From positions 67,843,001-67,907,000 of the forward strand of contig NC_060213.1 of assembly GCF_021130785.1 (NCBI RefSeq): a stretch of 64,000 nucleotides of DNA, given 5' to 3'. Below are positions 42,251 through 56,850 of this stretch, in pieces. A model generated the notes under the pieces. It was not told the origin of the DNA and searched no databases. It was given only the letters and a program-made list of their open reading frames with translations. The number at the start of each line of letters is the position of its first letter. Within the stretch, counting starts at the first letter, position 1. This DNA is from Homalodisca vitripennis. Taxonomy: Eukaryota > Arthropoda > Insecta > Hemiptera > Cicadellidae. The position numbers were made by a program, and so were the translations under genes.

Positions 42251-45200
42251 ACGGAATTAACAGTAATTAAATAATGTCTGTCACAAAAATGTAACACTAG
42301 AAAGTACGTGCGTACACTTGTCTTTCAAATAAGGTTTAGTCTTGAAAAAGACTGTTTAAACACTTGGCCACGAACACACAGAAGCGCAATAACACCACAC
42401 GAAACAACATACATAACCAACAACCAATGACTTAATGAAGCACGATTTGCTACTGCGCATCACCCAGCTGATACCTACCGGATGACAGCTACAACAGAGG
42501 AGACGTGACAACGCTGTCTCCGTCGAAAAGGAAAGTGCTCGGCTGTGATTGGTGGAGCGGTAGGGCGAGCCTTCGTGAGGCAGTTCGGCTGTCTTCGGTT
42601 GAGTTCCTCCCAATACCCTTCTGTCTTTAATTATACTATAATATAACAGAAGATGCAGCGTATACTTATCTTGTCTTGTTTTAATCTAAATTATGATCGC
42701 CATTTATTTAATATAATTCAAATATGCCCTCTTTGGGTGAATTTAAATAAAGATTATGTCGCATTAGAATTTAGAAAAATGTTTTCGAAACGATTTTCCA
42801 TTATTTGAGTCAAAATACGTTTTGGCAAAAATTAACTAGTTATGTCAACATAGTGTATGCAATAGCTTTAACTTTACACATGTCTTTAACCAATTCTGCT
42901 GAAACTGAAAAAGTTATGGTCTATTCACAAATGTACCAGTTCTAGAAACATTCATGATCGTTGAATCACATCTCAAAGTAAACTTAACGTTAAATAAAGG
43001 TCGAATTTCACGTCCAGTAATTATAGAACTGGTTCAAATATGCGCTCAAAATAATTATTTTGAGCTGGAGGTTCAGATTTACCATAACATTTAAGGTATA
43101 TTGTCTTCATTATCTTTAATTTGTGCAAAATTATAATGGAGGAATAAGAACACAGAATGTTTGCTTTAACTTGTTTCAAAATGAATATTTGGTGGAGATA
43201 TGTGATTCATGAATTTATTGTTTTCTATCATGGAGATGGTACATTGAATGAGTTTTTGGATTTAATTTATAGTATTTCTACCAGTAACCTTTTCTACGAT
43301 TATCGTAGAGATGTTTTGTTCATGATATTCTGTTTTGACACAATGTACCTCTAAAATGACATGTCACAAAATAGAGGTTGCAGTTTGAAAATATGAAGTT
43401 TCCCCCTATGAAAAGGTGGGGATTTCTTTTCGTTATTCAAAATAACCATAAATGTATTTTAATAAGCATGTTGAAGGTTGCACATCGATATCTCAATCGA
43501 TTTGGAATATATCCAGGCGTATCAGGACTTAATTTAGACCCTATTTAGTGGCATGGATTCGACACACAATATGATTCCTGACTAATACGTGTCACTATAT
43601 TCTGGTGTGATTTGTTTATATTATTCTTGATTTTAGTTACGTATGTTATATGTTATCCACGGTTGAAATCAGAAAATCGCAGAATATAATAATATGTAAA
43701 CAAAGCAGTGCAACAATTTTATATTTTAACGTCTGACATAGTATCATATTTATCATAATGAAATGAGCTATATATGTTATATTTTGACATCAACCTCAGT
43801 GAGGTCTGTTATGTGAAACGTAGTGTGACGTACTCCTATCATCTGTCGTACATATCGTAGTCATATACAACCAAGATACAACGTCCAATGTTTTTATATA
43901 TGTATATATGGTTTTTTTGTTACAGCAATAAAAACTGATGTAATAAAATGTTTTATATTTGATTGTGATTGGGTACGTTAGTTGCCTCTTTGAGAAATTT
44001 CAAAAACACCTGAGTGTATATGGCTAATGTATTGTTAGTGTTACGTACGGAACATTATTATTATATACTTCCTTTGCAGTTTTTTTTGCTCAAAACCGCT
44101 TATTACGTCTTATACTAGTTAAAAATTATCTGTGGCATTTGTATAGATTGATATGTTATTTAAGAGGCTTTATATTTTGTATATAACAATTAACCAACCG
44201 GTGACACAAATTATACTTCTTTCATTAATCAGCTATACGATAATTATCGGTATCTTACATGTTTTAATGATATTAATAGCAGTTAAAAGTGGCTTTGTAC
44301 TAACTTTCTTTTTTTAAACAGGGAAACAATGCCCATATAATTTTTAAGATTTTTCCAGCAAATAATAAGAATTATAATCTTGATCGATTTTATATTTAAG
44401 TTTAAAGATGCGCCTGAAGTTAGAAAGTAAAATTGTGTAAGTATCTCTGTAAGATCACAAGTTTCTCTCTAATATGTTGGTAAAATTTAATGGATAGCTC
44501 AAACTTTATCAGCAAAATCTGAATTTTTTTAGACCACTGCGGAGAAGTGATAAGTATACAGAGACACTATAGCTGATTTCTAGTTAAAATGATGTAATAA
44601 ATTATGGCATTTTAAGCTAGTTGATAACATTTGCAACAAAAACAAATCCATACAAAGAAAATCCATTCTGCACGTTACCTTGCAACTGACTTTAAAAGAT
44701 GAATAATAAACAAATACTATCACCTGTCTTATTGTGTAAAGTTCAAAATACTTATTATACTTGACTTCGTCTGGTGTTTAAAACATGTTTAATTGGTGAC
44801 ATATAAACGAAAATAGAGTGTAAATGGAATTCTGAAGGACACTGGGGCGTATACAGGAAGAAGTTTGTAATACGACCGCTTCATGTGTTATTTAAATACT
44901 GTAAGAACGTTCATTTTAAATCACTAAAATCTGTATAACATTTTTTATGTGATTGAGTAAAACACAACACAATTGAGACACTATTAGATTTTTATAATCT
45001 TGTATGTGTAGTACACAAAAAAATCACAAACAAAGATAGAATTAATGTTAACTTCTATTAAACCTGTTTCACCCGTTTTATATAATCCTTCTCGATTAAT
45101 ATCAGTCGATTTTGGTTTAAACCAGCGTCCAGTGGGTACACCAGGATCACCAGGCGGATTTCTGTCCACAGTAGCTTTATCTAACATAACCCCACCAACG

Positions 45201-45397
45201 TTGGTAGCCTTTAGTTTAGTTCTCTTTTCATATACACGCAATAAAACTGATGGTGCAATACAAATATTAGGTTCGACTCTTCCTTACTACATTTCATAAA
45301 AAAATTTCCTTTACATTTTTAAAACATTTCTTTATAATAATTATTGTAACTCAATCAGTAATAACTGCTCACTCTCATAGAATGAGGAACAATACAG
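42251..45397. other. Non-coding
   Basis: No gene, RNA gene or clear repeat seen. Confidence 0.35.
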
Positions 45398-45450
45398 TAG
45401 GCAAAGCAAGTACTTTTTTTTATTTATCTTTTCTTAAAAATTATATTATA
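45398..45450 (+). repeat. Direct repeat copy 1 (possible SINE tail)
   Basis: GGCAAAGCAAGTAC followed by T8 and ATTTATCTTTTCTT; the same is found at 45804-45857. Confidence 0.5.
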
Positions 45451-45803
45451 ATACAATTTTTTAATGAATTCTTATAAAGCAATTCGTATCAAAATGTGCT
45501 TAATAATTTCTTCATAATTTTTCAATATTCATACTCATGATTTTGTTCTAATGGTTTAAGGAAATAAAAATATAAAAAATTTTAATATTCTAAATTTAAA
45601 TTTAAAAAAAATCATTTTAATTGAAATAAACTTTGAAACGGTTATGCTTTTTAGCCTGATGAGCCAAATTTTAAGTAACGGTGTTAGTAGAAGGGGTGGG
45701 GTATGAGGAGGCATATAATACTTCATGGAGCTACTTCCTCTCAACATTTTTAAAGTTCTAAAACATACTCGCCCAGCTTATGAGGAATCCAGGTTCGAGT
45801 ACC

Positions 45804-45857
45804 GGCAAAGCAAGTACTTTTTTTTATTTATCTTTTCTTTAAATTATATTATACTAT
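45804..45857 (+). repeat. Direct repeat copy 2, preceded by a B-box-like GGTTCGAGTACC
   Basis: The sequence just before this copy resembles a pol III B box and the T8 run a pol III terminator, so a tRNA-derived SINE is possible. Confidence 0.35.
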
Positions 45858-48800
45858 TCCAATTTTTACACATGTAATGTATAGATTATTTACGTATAGT
45901 AGTATTAAGATTGTATACGTAATAATCGTTATTGGTTTCTACAAGTGGATTTCGAACACTATCCATACTATAAATTTGCCAGTGACTTTAAAAGAGGACC
46001 GAAATCCACCCTGTGACAGTTGGAGTACCCTCGGTCGCCTCTCCGGTAAATAATGGCCTCGACCCCTGAACTCTTCAATCTTGTCTGACAAATACAATTC
46101 CGTTTCGCGTTCAGATCAGTCTCGCATTGTGTTGTGTTATTGTATACACAATATTATATTACATTATATGACCAAGAATAATTTATATTTATATTTATAA
46201 TACGTGAAGAATTACTTCAAGATGGGTCACGTTACAGACATATATCTCGTATATGACAACGTCGATTATAAATATAGTTTGTAATAGTTTGAAACACTTT
46301 GTTTTCCGATTGCGTTATCTATATGTCTCATTGTGTTGAGGCTACTTTTCATTCAACGAGTCATTAAAGAGATTACCAAAAACTTTTATTTTATAAAAAT
46401 GGCAATTAATTATTGGATCTTTTAACTGTGACAATAGGCTGTTTTACTTTGTTAGTATAAAAGAGGTAATACATGCTTATTATTTACAAAGAATGTTAAA
46501 GTGACTGGCACAATACAAGACTGAAGCTTTAATATTTATTTGTATAAGAGGATTAAGTCCAAAGTAAATATGACTGTAAAAATTTGTATCCTTTTAATTT
46601 GCCTCTTTTGCCTTTGGAAACATAAAAGACGTATCCTTAATATTTTAAACCAAGCCCCATATCTTTGACAAATAAATATCTTGAAAATGAATACGTGCAG
46701 TTTATTTCAAAGCTTAGCAAATATTAACACAAGGAGATAATAATGACAAAAACTATAAAATAAAACACTCAGCTTCAAGGATTGAAATGCATCTTATTCT
46801 TCATGTGAGAAATACTTAACATGCAACAGTAAGCATTCTATAAACCTTTTAATGGATTTTTATTATGATTCTGCCTAACATTATACTAAATTTAACAACA
46901 GAATATGTTCTACATCAAATTAATCTAGTATTGTATGATATCAATGTACTAGATGTATTGCAAATACTTTAGAATCTGAATTAAAAATTTACTTATGCAT
47001 TTGCTGTGTTTAACTCAATTTAATTTCATCACCATTTCTTTAATTAGCAGATTTTGTGCATATGTAACATTATGTCTGAAGTGATTTTTAACACCTAAAG
47101 GGAAGTCATATCTTATTCCATTGAATGTAATGTGATACATAATGATAGCAAAATACCGAATTCATACTTTTCTTTCAAATAATCCATCATAAATAACAAA
47201 CTCAAAACAATGAATTATAACGATACCTACTATTAATAAACATTTGTTAAAAAACTTATTACTTATTATTTATTACAGTACAACTAGCTTTTGCTCAGAT
47301 TAGTATGGAGTAAAACAAATCTGTATTTTATAAACACATGGAAAAAATAAAACGTCACAAAACGAAGATAAAGAACATTTGCGTATACCCTTAGAAACTA
47401 TTGCAAAACTTAGAAGCATTGACAGAATAATAAAAACCTCAAAACCACAATCAGTCACAATTAGAACACACTTTGGCAGTCTCATTAAAACCCACAATAT
47501 TTTAAAGTCACAAATAAAATACTGTGATAATATGAAAAATACTTTGTATGCAAAAACAGAAATAAATTTCAAGATGAAAGTCAGAAAAAAATACAATTTA
47601 TAGGAAAAATAGTTGGAAAAAAGCATAAAACTAGTGAGATAAATATGATCACTCGAAATGGAATGAAATTAAAAATGATTTTTGCCTTCCATACTATAAA
47701 TTTTAGTTAAAATCACACAACTTTAGCAAGCTATACCTAAGGTTTCTCGGTCATAACATTAACACTAATGAAAACCTCAGAAAATAAAATTAAAAAACTA
47801 AACCTAAGTGATACACTTTAAACAGCATAAAATACGTAAGTTTCCCTCTTTGTCTGCATCTGCTCACCCCAATCGTTAGAAGGGTGCAGGAGAAAAAGAA
47901 AATATGAATAAAATGATCACATATTTTAAACTTTTGAGGGTATGTGAGCCACTATTTGAGTGGGTATCTGTTGATATTCATTTTCTCACCTCCATTTAAC
48001 TTTTGTTGTTTGTACAGAATATGATACATAGTCTGCTCATACTGAGTAGTAATATTTTTCGTTTCCTCACATTGTTGCTGAACGTTATTATTATTTTTTA
48101 TAACTTATTTATGTTGTAGAAATTGGTCATAGCACGTTTAGCTTTATATGAAAATCACGACATTCCATAGGTTTGTAGAGAATAGAATTAATAGAATCAA
48201 TTCAAACCAATACATGCTCTAGCACCCATATACGTACAACAACCTAGAGATTATAGCTTTCTCAAATTAATGCTGTGTTAAAACTCCACGAGCCATAAAA
48301 TGCATAGTAGTAGTTATGTTCCACAATACGATCGACATGGACTATAAACATCTTGCAAGCAAAGCACATAACTTTCCTAGTGTACATTATATTTTTAATA
48401 TATTTACCTTGATCTTTTTTAAAGTACCAAAACAACTTTTACACAATTGTATATTTGTATGAAGGTTTTATGTATAGTCCGCAATCATTTATACATCTTG
48501 TCCGTTTTAAATCTACTGAATTTTTCTTTTTTTTACAGAACTAAACATAAAATGTGTTTGCACGTAGGATGTGTTCTATTGCAACTTGGACCTTCTGTAC
48601 TTTGTATGGTATTACTTTTAAACATTAAAACATATAAAAACAAAACAACCAAATTAAAACATAATATTTTTACGTTTTATTTTCATACTTTATTTTTATT
48701 TCAAAAAGCTATTTCATTAATTTGTCATACCCTTCTATTTTTAACATAACAATTGGTTTCATAACAAAATTGGTTTGAAATGTTTAGAGAAGGTATCAAT

Positions 48801-49935
48801 ATCTTTTAAAATATATTTTTATAAAATTATTCATAACAAAGCATTGTAACTAATGAAATATACGCAACACTAGCCTTTCCAATATGTTTATTTGAAGTTT
48901 GTCAATGCTGCAGAAACGTTACAGACTTTACAATCAGAGAAATGTAAAGACCACTTAGTACAGAGCCATATATAAATATGATTCCATATAGTGTATTTAC
49001 TCTTACGCTACTGTACCAGTTAGTTTGGCCCTTATTTGGTCTTGCAATAGTAGCTATGAAAGGATGCAACCATTCTATAATCTATGGTTGAAAAGGGCCG
49101 GCTAAGATAAAAAAGTTAGAACCACACCGTATTTAGTGAGCTAGCAGAAACTATGAAAACAATCACTTCTAAACTGGGATATTCCTCAGAATAATTTAAA
49201 TAGGATTGTACAATGATAACAAGTTTCTGCTCAATAAGCGTACCGTGTGTGTCCAATAAAGTAAAAATTATTCACATGTAATCTTATTAATTAGACGAAA
49301 TACATTAATGTACATTTATTTATGAATAGGTCAAGGCTAGCTGCTTTTAAAAATTTTTATATTCTTTTAATTTTAAACTTATTTCAATGATCAAGTGTTT
49401 AGTGATTTGTAAACCCCAACAGATACACAGGAAGATTTTAGTTATTGTTTTTTGTACAGTAATTAGCATTTACATTTACCAATATTTGAAACTGTTTGTT
49501 CTTACAATTAGGTGATCGTTTTCTTTATTTCGTATGGGAAACGAAAATATTAATTAAAAAACATCTCAATATTTCTCGTATATTCCACTAAAATTGAACA
49601 TTTTTTATTTTTAGGTACCTACGAAGTTTATTTCAAGACTTAAAAATGAGAAACAGTGTGTACCAAATTTTAATTTATTTATGTGTAGACTTCTACGGAG
49701 CTAATGAACCTAGGTACTGTAAGTCTGCAGCAGATAATGTGGATAAGAAAAAAATATTTTATCGTTTAAGTAAACAGAATTATCATTTAAATTTGTATTA
49801 CATTATTCGTAAATATAAATTGATGTAGTAACGGTTAAAATTTTATATAGATGCACATTAAACAGCGTGAAGTCTTGAAAATTAATTCCTTATTAACTTC
49901 AAATACAAAAAAAAAAAATACTTATCTATATATTT
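45858..49935. other. Non-coding
   Basis: No gene recognised. A TTTTTAG acceptor at 49614 and GTAAGT at 49719 frame a 104-base open stretch, too little to call an exon. Confidence 0.3.
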
Positions 49936-50240
49936 TAGATTTGTATAAATATTTCAAGAGATAATATCAGTTACTGGCAAGTACTATTTAAAACCTTGAT
50001 GCTTATCATTATAACCAATTCCCAAATACACACACACACTAGTTAACTTGAGAGACATTTCCAGGTTTCTACATAGTATCTTATTACAATTACTGAATAA
50101 CCTAAACATGTAACAACGTTAAGAAGACAAAGGAAGACACTAACAAGATTGTTCTGTACATTACCTTACTTAATTCTATTTCGCTGTTAAGAAGCTTCTT
50201 GTGGTCGGAGAATAAAAGCGTTTACTTATAAATTTTTGAA
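49936..50240 (+). repeat. Diverged segmental duplication B1
   Basis: Partner of 27399-27690, same orientation. Confidence 0.7.
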
Positions 50241-51169
50241 TTTTGTTTGTAACCAACTGTTACAGTAGGACATAAAACTATTTGTCTCGAATGACCTCTA
50301 CTGACCTATGCTAATGCTAATGAGTATAGAAATACCAGTTCACAATCTTAGCGTAAAAAAACGTAAACGTAAAAATACTCTTTTTAATGAAATACGTTTT
50401 GTGAATTCCTACTCCTTATACAATACTCAATATGTAGAAAGAATCAATGTAAATAAAGAAATACATGTGTAAGAAAATATTAAATAATTGTGTAGTAGCT
50501 GACAGTTATGTTAAGCACATTCTGTAAAATTGTCTAGTTATCAGATTGTAAAACAAGGATAATATTTAGGTCTACCAGACGGTATAAATGTATCAAGCTA
50601 TAAAAAATAATTTGAGGAAAGATGGTAGTTTAATATTTTTATTCTTTTCAATACCCTCCCATTTTGACATACATAATAACTAGTGCAGCTGACTATCGGT
50701 TTCTCTTCTAGGAGAGATTCTTTCGTGTACTCGAATTTAAAGTAACCCGGAAGTAGAGACTTTTTAACTGAAGTTGGGCTTTCCGGTCCTTAGTCGGTAA
50801 ACATATGTCCTTTATCAGACGAAAGAGAAACTCAACTACGGCTTTGGAAAGATTTTGGATAGAAGTAGATCACTATAAATGAAAGTAAGTTGATTTTTAT
50901 AACCAAAGTAGGATTGGAGACCTATGTAGCATATAATTTCTTGATTCACGCAACAAGGCAAAACCAACTTCAGAAATATAATTTATTTAAACTATACATG
51001 CCGCTATATGTGCAAAACTTGATATAATAGTTAGGCCCTCAAACTCTGATTGTCTAATTATGAATACTGAAATAATATATACCTATTCGTATGCATACTT
51101 ACGTTTGAAAAATATCATAAAATATTTTTTTAATTGCGTACAAAGCCGTGGGTACCAGCTAGTATTGTA

Positions 51170-51370
51170 CAAAACTTTTTAGTAAATCTGTAACAAATTG
51201 CATACATAATGGATCTATTCAGTGTTAGCTTTACCAACGTGTCTCTTTTATATAACGAGAAGCGTTGACGCCGAGTTTTATTTATAAACTGTGCACCCGT
51301 ATCTCTTTTCGGCTGACGGTCCCTTTTTAATATAGACTATTCACAATGGCAAAGTCACTTTATGCATTTT
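51170..51370 (+). repeat. Diverged segmental duplication B2
   Basis: Partner of 29172-29360, same orientation and same order relative to B1. TATATAA lies at 51249-51255. Confidence 0.65.
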
Positions 51371-51404
51371 ATTTTTTAGTATTAATGAAATCTGTCGGAT
51401 TATG
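51346..51404 (+). CDS. Candidate first exon encoding a signal peptide
   Basis: The ATG at 51346 in the context TTCACAATGG lies 97 bases after a TATA box (101 in the other copy). It opens a 19-codon hydrophobic sequence (MAKSLYAFYFLVLMKSVGL) followed by a GTAAAA donor. This looks like the signal-peptide exon of a small secreted protein. No downstream exon was identified. Confidence 0.35.
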
Positions 51405-52370
51405 GTAAAACTCTATTATGGTCCGTAAATACTGAAAAAGTTTCGATGTTTTTTCTTATAGTAAATTATTTACAATACACACTTATACAAGTGAAAATTC
51501 TTTGGATTTCTCATATAAACTTACTAAAGTATAGTAAAATTTATTTTCAGCTGTACAGAACTGAATACAAAATATGAACAGTTTAAGAATAAGTATTATA
51601 TTTTAATGCCAAATAGCAGTGTAAAGATATAGCTCAAAGTCGTTGAATCATAATACATAGTTTTATCTCGTTTCCTTCCTCACATTATGTAATGAGAATC
51701 TATATTTATTAAACATCCACATAAGCTTTTATTAAAAAAGATACAGCATCGCTAATATACAGGTGATAATTTAATTTTTAATGACAGGTACTTCTCCAAA
51801 TTAATACAGTACTGTCTTTTAGCATGGATATTGCGTTGTCTTATTAACTACGTACTAAAAGTCTGACAACGGTTATTAATATTTTATATCTCAATAATCT
51901 CTGTATAGCTTTTAATTATTTTAGAATTGCAGGTACATTCGTATTTCTTAATAATTTTTTATTAAATCAGTAAAATTACGGTTGCTTTAAAAACCCGATT
52001 GACCGACGTTGTGAGAAATCCCAGCTTTTAAGATAACTAACACCCGCAGACGTTTCACATTAAGATATCCAGGGATCCACTGCTTAGCTTTGGTGTTATT
52101 ACAGTTTATAAACCGAAATTTTGATGTTTATCTTTTCTAAATTGATCCTAAGTACATCACAGGCTCTTCAATTCAAAAAGTCAATAAATTAAGGAACTTA
52201 ACACTCAATTTGATTAAGATGTATTAAAAGATAAAACTGTTTCATGTAACGGAAAATTGGTACTATGCATTTCACTGTATCTCAAGGTTAATACCTCTCT
52301 CCTCCTTCCTCTTAAAAATATGTATACTATATAGATCTTAACAGCTCCCCACACACCCTGGTTCTAGTTC

Positions 52371-52470
52371 CCCCCCCCACCCCCCCCCCCCCCCACCCCC
52401 CCCCCCCCCCACCCCCCCCCCCCCCCACCCCCCCCCCCCCCCACCCCCCCCCCCCCCCACCCCCCCCCAA
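52371..52470 (+). repeat. C-rich minisatellite, period 16 (one A and 15 C)
   Basis: Single A bases interrupt the C tract at 52379, 52395, 52411, 52427, 52443 and 52459, exactly 16 apart. The complementary strand is a G-run array able to form G-quadruplexes. Confidence 0.95.
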
Positions 52471-53124
52471 GTAATCTGTCATGAGTACTCAATATAGATT
52501 ACTCTTTGCTATATTAACGTCGACTTAATACACACGTCATTATAACAAGAAACATAAAAAAGTATAAATTGAGTACATTAATGCATTATATTAATTTTTC
52601 TCAAGGCCCTTATAATGCCTTCGAAAATTTCACACCAATCAGAAACTGCATAACATAAAAATGTTTGTACTGGCTATCACTTACTGTTGATTTTATAATA
52701 ACTGTACCATTTTAAATACTAATACGCAATTATAATATTTTAAATAGAAAATGAATAATTGTATATATTATTTTGAAATCCTTAATAAAAATGCCATAAT
52801 ATTTTTGGATTTAGAAGTAAAATTTAGACTTATAAGTTCATAAGCGTTGTAGTTTACAAGAGGTTTTGATCTTTTCTTTTTTGTGAAAGTAGTTGGTTGC
52901 GATAGACTATTTGAGTTATTTTTCTCTAAATATAAATTGATCAAAAAGTAATTCATAAAATATGACCTACTCGACTGTCCTCCACTCCAGTCATAAAATA
53001 ATTCTAAATGTTTATTTATTTCGAAATATATAGAAAGTTTTTTAATACGGCAACCGCATAGTGGATATTGTCACAAATTTGAAAACTTTCTAATGGCACA
53101 ATAATAAATTTTACAAGTAGTATA

Positions 53125-53127
<3 letters not shown>

Positions 53128-53168
<41 letters not shown>
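53128..53168. repeat. (TA)n microsatellite
   Basis: About 20 TA units. Confidence 0.9.
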
Positions 53169-53169
<1 letters not shown>

Positions 53170-56062
53170 ATTTAGTAATTTGTCTTTTGTATTTACTTTA
53201 ATCATAATAAAGCAACTCTGGTATCTTTATGAAATATTGCTTTCGGTGAAAATTAAAATCTACTTTATATTATAATTTTATATTTACAAAATGTGCTTAG
53301 TGGAGTTGCCTACGGTAATAATTTAGATGCAACTGACCTCCTGTCACGACCAAAGTTGACCCGGTTGTCATGGCTACCGAATTGATTACACCTGTGGTAG
53401 AGTGTCTACATTATAACACTCATTGTTCATCAAACAAGAAAACATTTCTGCCAACCCCCGCAAGATAAGTAAAAAACCATTTTTTACCAAATAATTCTTA
53501 TTCATCATAGTATCGTACTAAATCTTGAAACGATACTATCACTCCACATTAGCCTTCAATAGTTAAGTATAACTAGATAACACCGAGCAAAATTCCGTAC
53601 GCTAACGAAGTTCTAGCTTAAATTTGCACTTTTGACGTTAAGTAAAAGGTAACTACACTAACTTTTCTGCAGCTCATCTAGATAAACCTCCATCCATACA
53701 GCATGCATAAGGAGTTCTGAATCCATGTTACGTCCTACGATTACAGTGAATAATCATACAGTTATATCGGCTATGATGCGTTTTAACCTCTGCTAAATTG
53801 TCTTTGCTGATTTTAAGCAGGAACTATAGAAAAAAATAGGAAGTTGTCGCACTTGGAATGCTTCAAATGGAGTAACATTTTTGTCAATGCATACATATAG
53901 AATTGGGTCTTACCCTGACAGGCTATCCACTTGAGATTTAGTCTTACTTCCCTAAAATATACGCCTTTGCTTCTCATTCTTTGTTCATTGCAGGTTATAA
54001 TTTACATAAGCGAATAAAACCCATTTCAATATAACTGTTCACGACAAACCCTTTTATCAGATGTATGAGTTCACCCATCCATATACTCATGTGGACTTTA
54101 GAGAAGAACTGCACACCGGTTTTCTACAGAGTCTTGTATGAAATATACATTGACAAGCTTGTTGTCTACTTATTGGAGTTGGATACAAGACATTTTAGAC
54201 GACCCTACCCCATTGTGTATAAACACATCTGATAACAAAAAAGTCTTCAATTCGTGAGTGCATGGTCATGTTTTCCTATTTCCTATGCATTAGTGGGTTT
54301 TGATATGCATGGTACTCCGCAGCGAATGATAGGCAGAGATGTGTTGTCAATCATGAGAGCATATGGCTGTACTTCAGCATAACCAGAACACTGACATGCT
54401 GCAATATTTAACTATGCTACTTTGGCCTTCCAAGCTCTAAATGTACTATGTGACAGCTACCTAATACCTTTTTACTGTGTTCATGGCTTACAATACCAAG
54501 GCCGATATTTAAATTCCACAACTGGAGGAGAGCTTAGAATTTCGGTTATTGAAGTTTAGTTGTATACAACAAAATATTTGTTAGATTTAATAACAATGTA
54601 TTGAGGTAAAAGATGTAATATTTATTCCAATTTTAAATTCCTAAATAATTTTCACATTAAACAAAAAGGCTTATAATTTTACAACCACTAAACTGAGGGT
54701 TATTTATTTAAGCAGGTGTTCTAAATTAGTACATCTTTATAAATATTTGATATTTAAAAGATTTAATTAAGGGAACTAAATATTATACTTCAATTTTATC
54801 CTCCAAATTCCTCAACGTTGTAATTAACAGGAGATCCAAAGCCACTCAACAATCTTGTATTCCATAGCGTGATCAATAGAACTTTCACAAGTAAGTCTTC
54901 TATTTACAATTCCTATATTTAAATTGATCATAAATGCTTTATATACTACGTGTGTCAAGTGAACAATTTATTTTGAGAAGAAATATACGTAAAATAAATA
55001 ACATTAATGTTATAGTTCATATACATTGCAAATTTAGGAAAATAATTTGTTGCGTATATGGTTAATTTATTATAAAAATGTCGTGGAGGTCTTGATTCTT
55101 TTGTTTTGTATACAGTACAAAAATAACGAATTTAAAACAATTACGTTATTAAACCTAGCCTAGATGCAGGTTCATGAAAGTGTTGCACCTATATGTAACA
55201 TATAAATTTTTTCAATGCAAGGAAAATAAGCAATTGGAAGAAAGTTGTCGTTTCTAAATTCATTATCAATATTAAATGATATTTAAAAGACAGATTATTT
55301 GAAAACTATTTGAAATCAACTTACATGTTTAACAGACTAATATTTCAGCCCGAATATAGGTTAAAATATTTTTTAGATTAGTTAGTTAAAATTTAAATTA
55401 TTGTTTATAGAATTGTATCAATTTTTTCCCAGTAGGGGGTTTTTTTCAAAATTATTATTATAAGCAATTATTCGAAAACCATGTTGATGAACAAATATCC
55501 AAAATCCAATATAGAACATTAAAATTGGCGTTTTAATATTTATTTTATTATTCAGCTTGGCTTTTTAGAAAAAACCGTACTGGAAGAAATAGAAACAATT
55601 CTATGAAACATAATTTAAATATATACGTATATGTGTGTGTGTGCGAGTCACTGTATTCAATAATTAGATATGGGTTTTCAGTTAAAATACGTGTTAGTGA
55701 AACACTTATTCATAACATTAGGTAATAATTTTATTGAAAGAATGAACAAATCTTTGTATTCACCACAGTACGTATAATCTTTGTAATGGAAAAATATGAG
55801 AATGCTCAAATAAAATAATAAAACAAAGGTATATAATTACCGATAACATGATAACATTAAGAAAAAGCATTATAAGATTCAAACTTTCCAAAAAAACAAT
55901 AAGTGTAGTTATTAGTTGCTTTGGGAATAATAATAAATGCTAGAAAAGCTAGAGTTCCTGTATGCACAAGGAGTGATAATTTCTCAAAAATGTTATTTTG
56001 TCTAATTATTATTAATGTTTTAAATGTTTAATTAGAGAGACAGATATATATATATCTTACTC

Positions 56063-56850
56063 TTACTCCCAGGGCCATTTATATCGGAGGTGATATTTAG
56101 CCGCACCAACAAAGCCCCTCCATCTTGAACGGTCCTCTGCATCTTCCTCTGAAGCGCCCACCTTCTCCATATCAGCCTTCACCTGGTTCCACCATCTCAC
56201 TTTCGGTCTCCCACGGGGTCGTCTTCTTCTGGGTTACCGTACATTACCCTCCTCAGTTTGCATTCCTCTTCTCTTCTCAAAACATGGCCTGCCCAACGGA
56301 GTCTTCTGCACTTTATTTCTCCTATTACATCCATGTAGAGCTCCCTGATTTCTCTATTATGTTTTCTTCTCCATACCCCTTGTTTATATGATGGCCCATA
56401 AATTTTACGTAAAATTCTATTCTCGAAAACTAGAAGCTTTTTCTCATCCTTCTTATTTAGCCTCCACGTTTCGGATCCGTACCAAAGCACTGGACATATA
56501 ATTGTTTTGTATATTCTAGTTTTAGTTTTGTGAGAGAGAGATTTGGTTGAAAGTATCCTATTGCATGCATATACACATCTATTTGCTGAGTTGATCCTAT
56601 TTTGTATCTCTGGTTCATCTGTGTTTTTATTTGATATTGTGACCCCAAGGTACTTAAAGTTCTCCACTTGTTCGAAAACGTGCCCATCAATTTGTAGGGG
56701 TCCTCCTCTTTGATTTTGATTCCTTCTAAAGTGCATATATTTAGTTTTTGCATCATTCGTCTTCAACCCCACTTTCTCTGCCTCACTCATAAATAGTCTA
56801 GTTAGTGACCTCAAATAATCTACATTTTCTGTAAATATATGACTATAAAT
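56063..56850 (-). pseudogene. Non-LTR retrotransposon reverse transcriptase, 5'-truncated C-terminal part
   Basis: The frame 56197-56814 reads KVGLKTNDAKTKYMHF, VENFKYLGVTIS, YKTIICPVLWYGSETW, ENRILRKIYGP and CRRLRWAGHVLRREE, the thumb and C-terminal region of an RTE/Jockey-type LINE polymerase. After a break near 56200 the tail continues to WPWE and a TAA at 56063-56065, followed by a TA-rich tail typical of LINE 3' ends. The catalytic FADD-type motif lies upstream of the truncation and is missing. Confidence 0.85.

Larger units (their letters stand above)
51405..56062. other. Non-coding apart from satellites
   Basis: Only the C-rich minisatellite at 52.4 kb and the TA repeat at 53.1 kb stand out. 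Confidence 0.35.

Noticed and set aside
44984..45299. Overlapping open frames on both strands with a Pro/Gly-rich segment
   Set aside because: The minus-strand frame has exon-like composition, but no convincing acceptor, start or known domain; too weak to annotate.
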